6,086 nucleotides of DNA, from assembly GCF_938045465.1 (NCBI RefSeq), contig NZ_CALIBF010000100.1, positions 1-6,086 on the forward strand. Reading direction: 5' to 3'. Positions 4,181 to 6,086 of the stretch are shown piece by piece. The notes under the pieces were generated by a model, which saw only the letters and a list, made by a program, of their open reading frames with translations, was not told where the DNA came from and searched no databases. This DNA is from an uncultured Campylobacter sp. GTDB taxonomy: Bacteria; Campylobacterota; Campylobacteria; Campylobacterales; Campylobacteraceae. A program made the position numbers and the translations under genes. Each line of letters opens with the position of its first letter. Positions within the stretch are counted from its first letter, which is position 1.

Positions 4181-6086
4181 ATGAGCGACTACACCCACCT
4201 GCACCTTCACACCGAGTATTCGCTGCTAGACGGCGCGAATAAAGTAAGCGAGCTCGCCGAGCTTTTGCAGAGCCGCGGCACCAAGGCATGCGCGATCACC
4301 GATCACGGCAATATGTTCGGCGCGATAGACTTTTATCAGACGATGAAAAAGCACGGCATCAAGCCGATCATCGGCATCGAGACCTACCTGCACAACCACG
4401 ATGACATCGGCGATAAAAGCGACCGCCAGCGCTATCACTTGATACTGCTTGCCAAAAATGAAACGGGATATAAAAATCTGATGTATCTTAGCTCGCGCGC
4501 GTTTTTGGACGGCTTCTACTACTACCCGAGGATCAACAAAAAAATTTTAAAAGAGCACAGCGAGGGGCTCATCTGCTCCTCGGCATGCCTAGCGGGCGAG
4601 GTGGAATTTCATCTAAATAGAAGCGAGCGAAATTTAAAGCGAGGCGCGGGCGGCTACGAAGCGGCGAAAAAAGTGGCGCTTGAGTATAAAGAAATTTTCG
4701 GCGAGGATTTTTATCTCGAGATCATGCGTCACGGCATCGGCGAGCAGTTAAATGTCGATAAAGACCTCATCCGCCTCTCGCGCGAAATCGGCGTCAAGAT
4801 CATCGCTACCAACGACGCTCACTACTCGCGCAAGGATCGCGCCAAGGCCCACGACGTCTATCAGTGCATCTCTATGGGCAAGACGATCAACGACGGCGAC
4901 CGTCTAAAACACGTCGTTTCGGAATTTTACGTAAAAAGCGATGAGGAGATGAGGCGGCTTTTTGCCGACATCCCCGAAGTGATCGAAAATACCGCCGAGA
5001 TCGTGCAAAAGTGTAATTTGAAATTTGCTTTCGACGAGAAGGACTACGCGCCGACGCCGCCGAATTTTAAATTTACGATCGAATACGCCGATAGGCTCGG
5101 GCTTTCGCTGCCGCAGCCCTCGGAGCGCTATAGCTTTGCAAACGATGATTTTTTATTTGATCATCTCTGCCGCGAGGGGCTTAAAGAGCGCCTTAAATTT
5201 ATCGATCCGCAGAATCATGAAATTTATCGCGAGCGCCTGGAAAAGGAGCTTGCCATCATCAAAAACATGCATTTTTCGGGCTATATGGTTATCGTGCAGG
5301 ATTTCATTAACTGGGCGAAAGATCACGACATCCCGGTTGGCCCCGGTCGCGGCTCTGCGGCGGGCAGCATCTGCGCGTATGCGCTTCGCATTACCGACCT
5401 CGATCCGATCCCGTATAATCTGCTTTTCGAGCGATTTTTAAATCCGTCGCGTATCTCGATGCCCGATATTGACGTGGATTTTTGCCAGGCGCGCAGAGGC
5501 GAAGTGATCGACTACGTCATCGATCAGTACGGCAAATACAATGTCGCGCAGGTTGCGACCTTCGGTAAGCTACTCGCGCGCGGCGTCATCCGCGACGTGG
5601 CTCGCGTCTGCGACATGCCGCTTTCGCAGGCCGATAAGATGGCAAAGCTGATCCCCGACAAGCTCGGCATCACGCTCAAGCAGGCTTACGACGCTGAGCC
5701 GAAGCTGAAAGAATTTATCGACGCAGATCCGATTGCACAGCAGGTTTGGGAGTTTGCGCTGGGACTTGAAGGGCTAAATCGCAACGCAGGCATGCATGCC
5801 GCAGGCGTTGTGATTTCAAACGAGCCGCTGTGGAACAAGGCGCCGCTATTTAAGCAGGATAAGGGCGAGGATGCGCGCCTGGTAACGCAATACACCAAAA
5901 ACTATCTCGAGGACGTCGATCTGATAAAATTTGACTTCCTGGGTCTAAAAAACCTCGATGTGATCGATAATGCCGCTAAGCTTGTCAAGCGCCGCTACGG
6001 TCGCGATATCGTCTGGGAAGAGATCGATTTTAACGACCGCAAGACCTACGAGACGATTCAAAGCGGCAATACGCTGGGGATTTTCC
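4181..6086 (+). CDS. dnaE: DNA polymerase III alpha subunit (partial, runs off right edge)
   Basis: The catalytic subunit of the replicative DNA polymerase III (C-family). The visible 635 codons are about half of a protein usually near 1,150-1,200 residues; the 3' end lies outside the window. Residues 1-215 form the PHP domain (HLHLHTEYSLLDG at 6-18, ITDHGN at 39-44, ATNDAHY at 209-215). The polymerase core follows, with GPGRGSAAGS (387-396) in the nucleotide-binding region and catalytic aspartates D429 and D431 in PDIDVDF (428-434). The third catalytic Asp is D585 in KFDFLGL, equivalent to E. coli D401, D403 and D555. GLNRNAGMHAAGVV begins at 531. The PHP domain keeps the full set of likely metal ligands that E. 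coli DnaE has partly lost. The frame is open without interruption. Its codons are richer in third-position C/G than those of the upstream YccF gene. It has its own promoter (TATAAT 4151-4156) and AAGGA 6 nt before the ATG. Confidence 0.97.
   Translation, partial: MSDYTHLHLHTEYSLLDGANKVSELAELLQSRGTKACAITDHGNMFGAIDFYQTMKKHGIKPIIGIETYLHNHDDIGDKSDRQRYHLILLAKNETGYKNLMYLSSRAFLDGFYYYPRINKKILKEHSEGLICSSACLAGEVEFHLNRSERNLKRGAGGYEAAKKVALEYKEIFGEDFYLEIMRHGIGEQLNVDKDLIRLSREIGVKIIATNDAHYSRKDRAKAHDVYQCISMGKTINDGDRLKHVVSEFYVKSDEEMRRLFADIPEVIENTAEIVQKCNLKFAFDEKDYAPTPPNFKFTIEYADRLGLSLPQPSERYSFANDDFLFDHLCREGLKERLKFIDPQNHEIYRERLEKELAIIKNMHFSGYMVIVQDFINWAKDHDIPVGPGRGSAAGSICAYALRITDLDPIPYNLLFERFLNPSRISMPDIDVDFCQARRGEVIDYVIDQYGKYNVAQVATFGKLLARGVIRDVARVCDMPLSQADKMAKLIPDKLGITLKQAYDAEPKLKEFIDADPIAQQVWEFALGLEGLNRNAGMHAAGVVISNEPLWNKAPLFKQDKGEDARLVTQYTKNYLEDVDLIKFDFLGLKNLDVIDNAAKLVKRRYGRDIVWEEIDFNDRKTYETIQSGNTLGIF

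Noticed and set aside
5025..5441. 138-codon + strand open frame within dnaE
   Set aside because: Arg/Ser-rich out-of-frame shadow; the dnaE frame over the same bases contains conserved polymerase motifs.
5686..5898. - strand open frame within dnaE
   Set aside because: Ser-rich antisense shadow of conserved DnaE sequence.
1..6086. CRISPR array, insertion sequence, prophage or defence system
   Set aside because: No regularly spaced direct repeats, no transposase or integrase motifs and no defence-type domains were seen; no attachment-site duplication was seen beside the tRNA.

Overview
The window looks like a piece of the chromosome of a Campylobacter-type bacterium (Campylobacterota), probably one of the less AT-rich species. 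This is inferred from three things: intergenic DNA crowded with AAAATTT/AAAATTCCG motifs, promoters with a good TATAAT-type -10 box and no convincing -35, and a pilin-like domain with an RLSATRDDAE motif that I recall from Campylobacter pseudopilins. No database search was possible, so the genus is an inference. All recognised genes lie on the + strand.

Layout. Positions 1-330 hold no convincing gene; the stretch has a C9 homopolymer (71-79) and GC-rich DNA with only weak open frames. Positions 331-1260 encode a 309-residue membrane protein with an N-terminal YccF (DUF307) domain and a C-terminal half that resembles a type II/IV pseudopilin but lacks the prepilin cleavage motif. Positions 1261-1516 hold inverted repeats and a likely promoter for a CAU-anticodon tRNA at 1517-1593 (elongator Met or lysidine-modified Ile2, not initiator). 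Positions 1839-3149 encode a dicarboxylate/amino acid:cation symporter of the glutamate/aspartate transporter family. It is followed after 28 bp by an aspartate/glutamate racemase family gene (3178-3858). Positions 3859-4180 hold hairpins, a dense array of AAAATT motifs and a clear -10 box. The last gene, dnaE (DNA polymerase III alpha subunit), starts at 4181 and runs off the right edge after 635 codons.

How they work together. The symporter and racemase probably form a two-gene operon in which imported acidic amino acids are offered to a racemase, to use D-Asp/D-Glu or to make D-amino acids. The tRNA and dnaE are housekeeping genes with their own promoters. The YccF-pilin chimera stands alone and is the most unusual protein here. 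I did not find a multi-gene defence, secretion or mobile system; the window is mostly ordinary chromosome with a few features worth checking.
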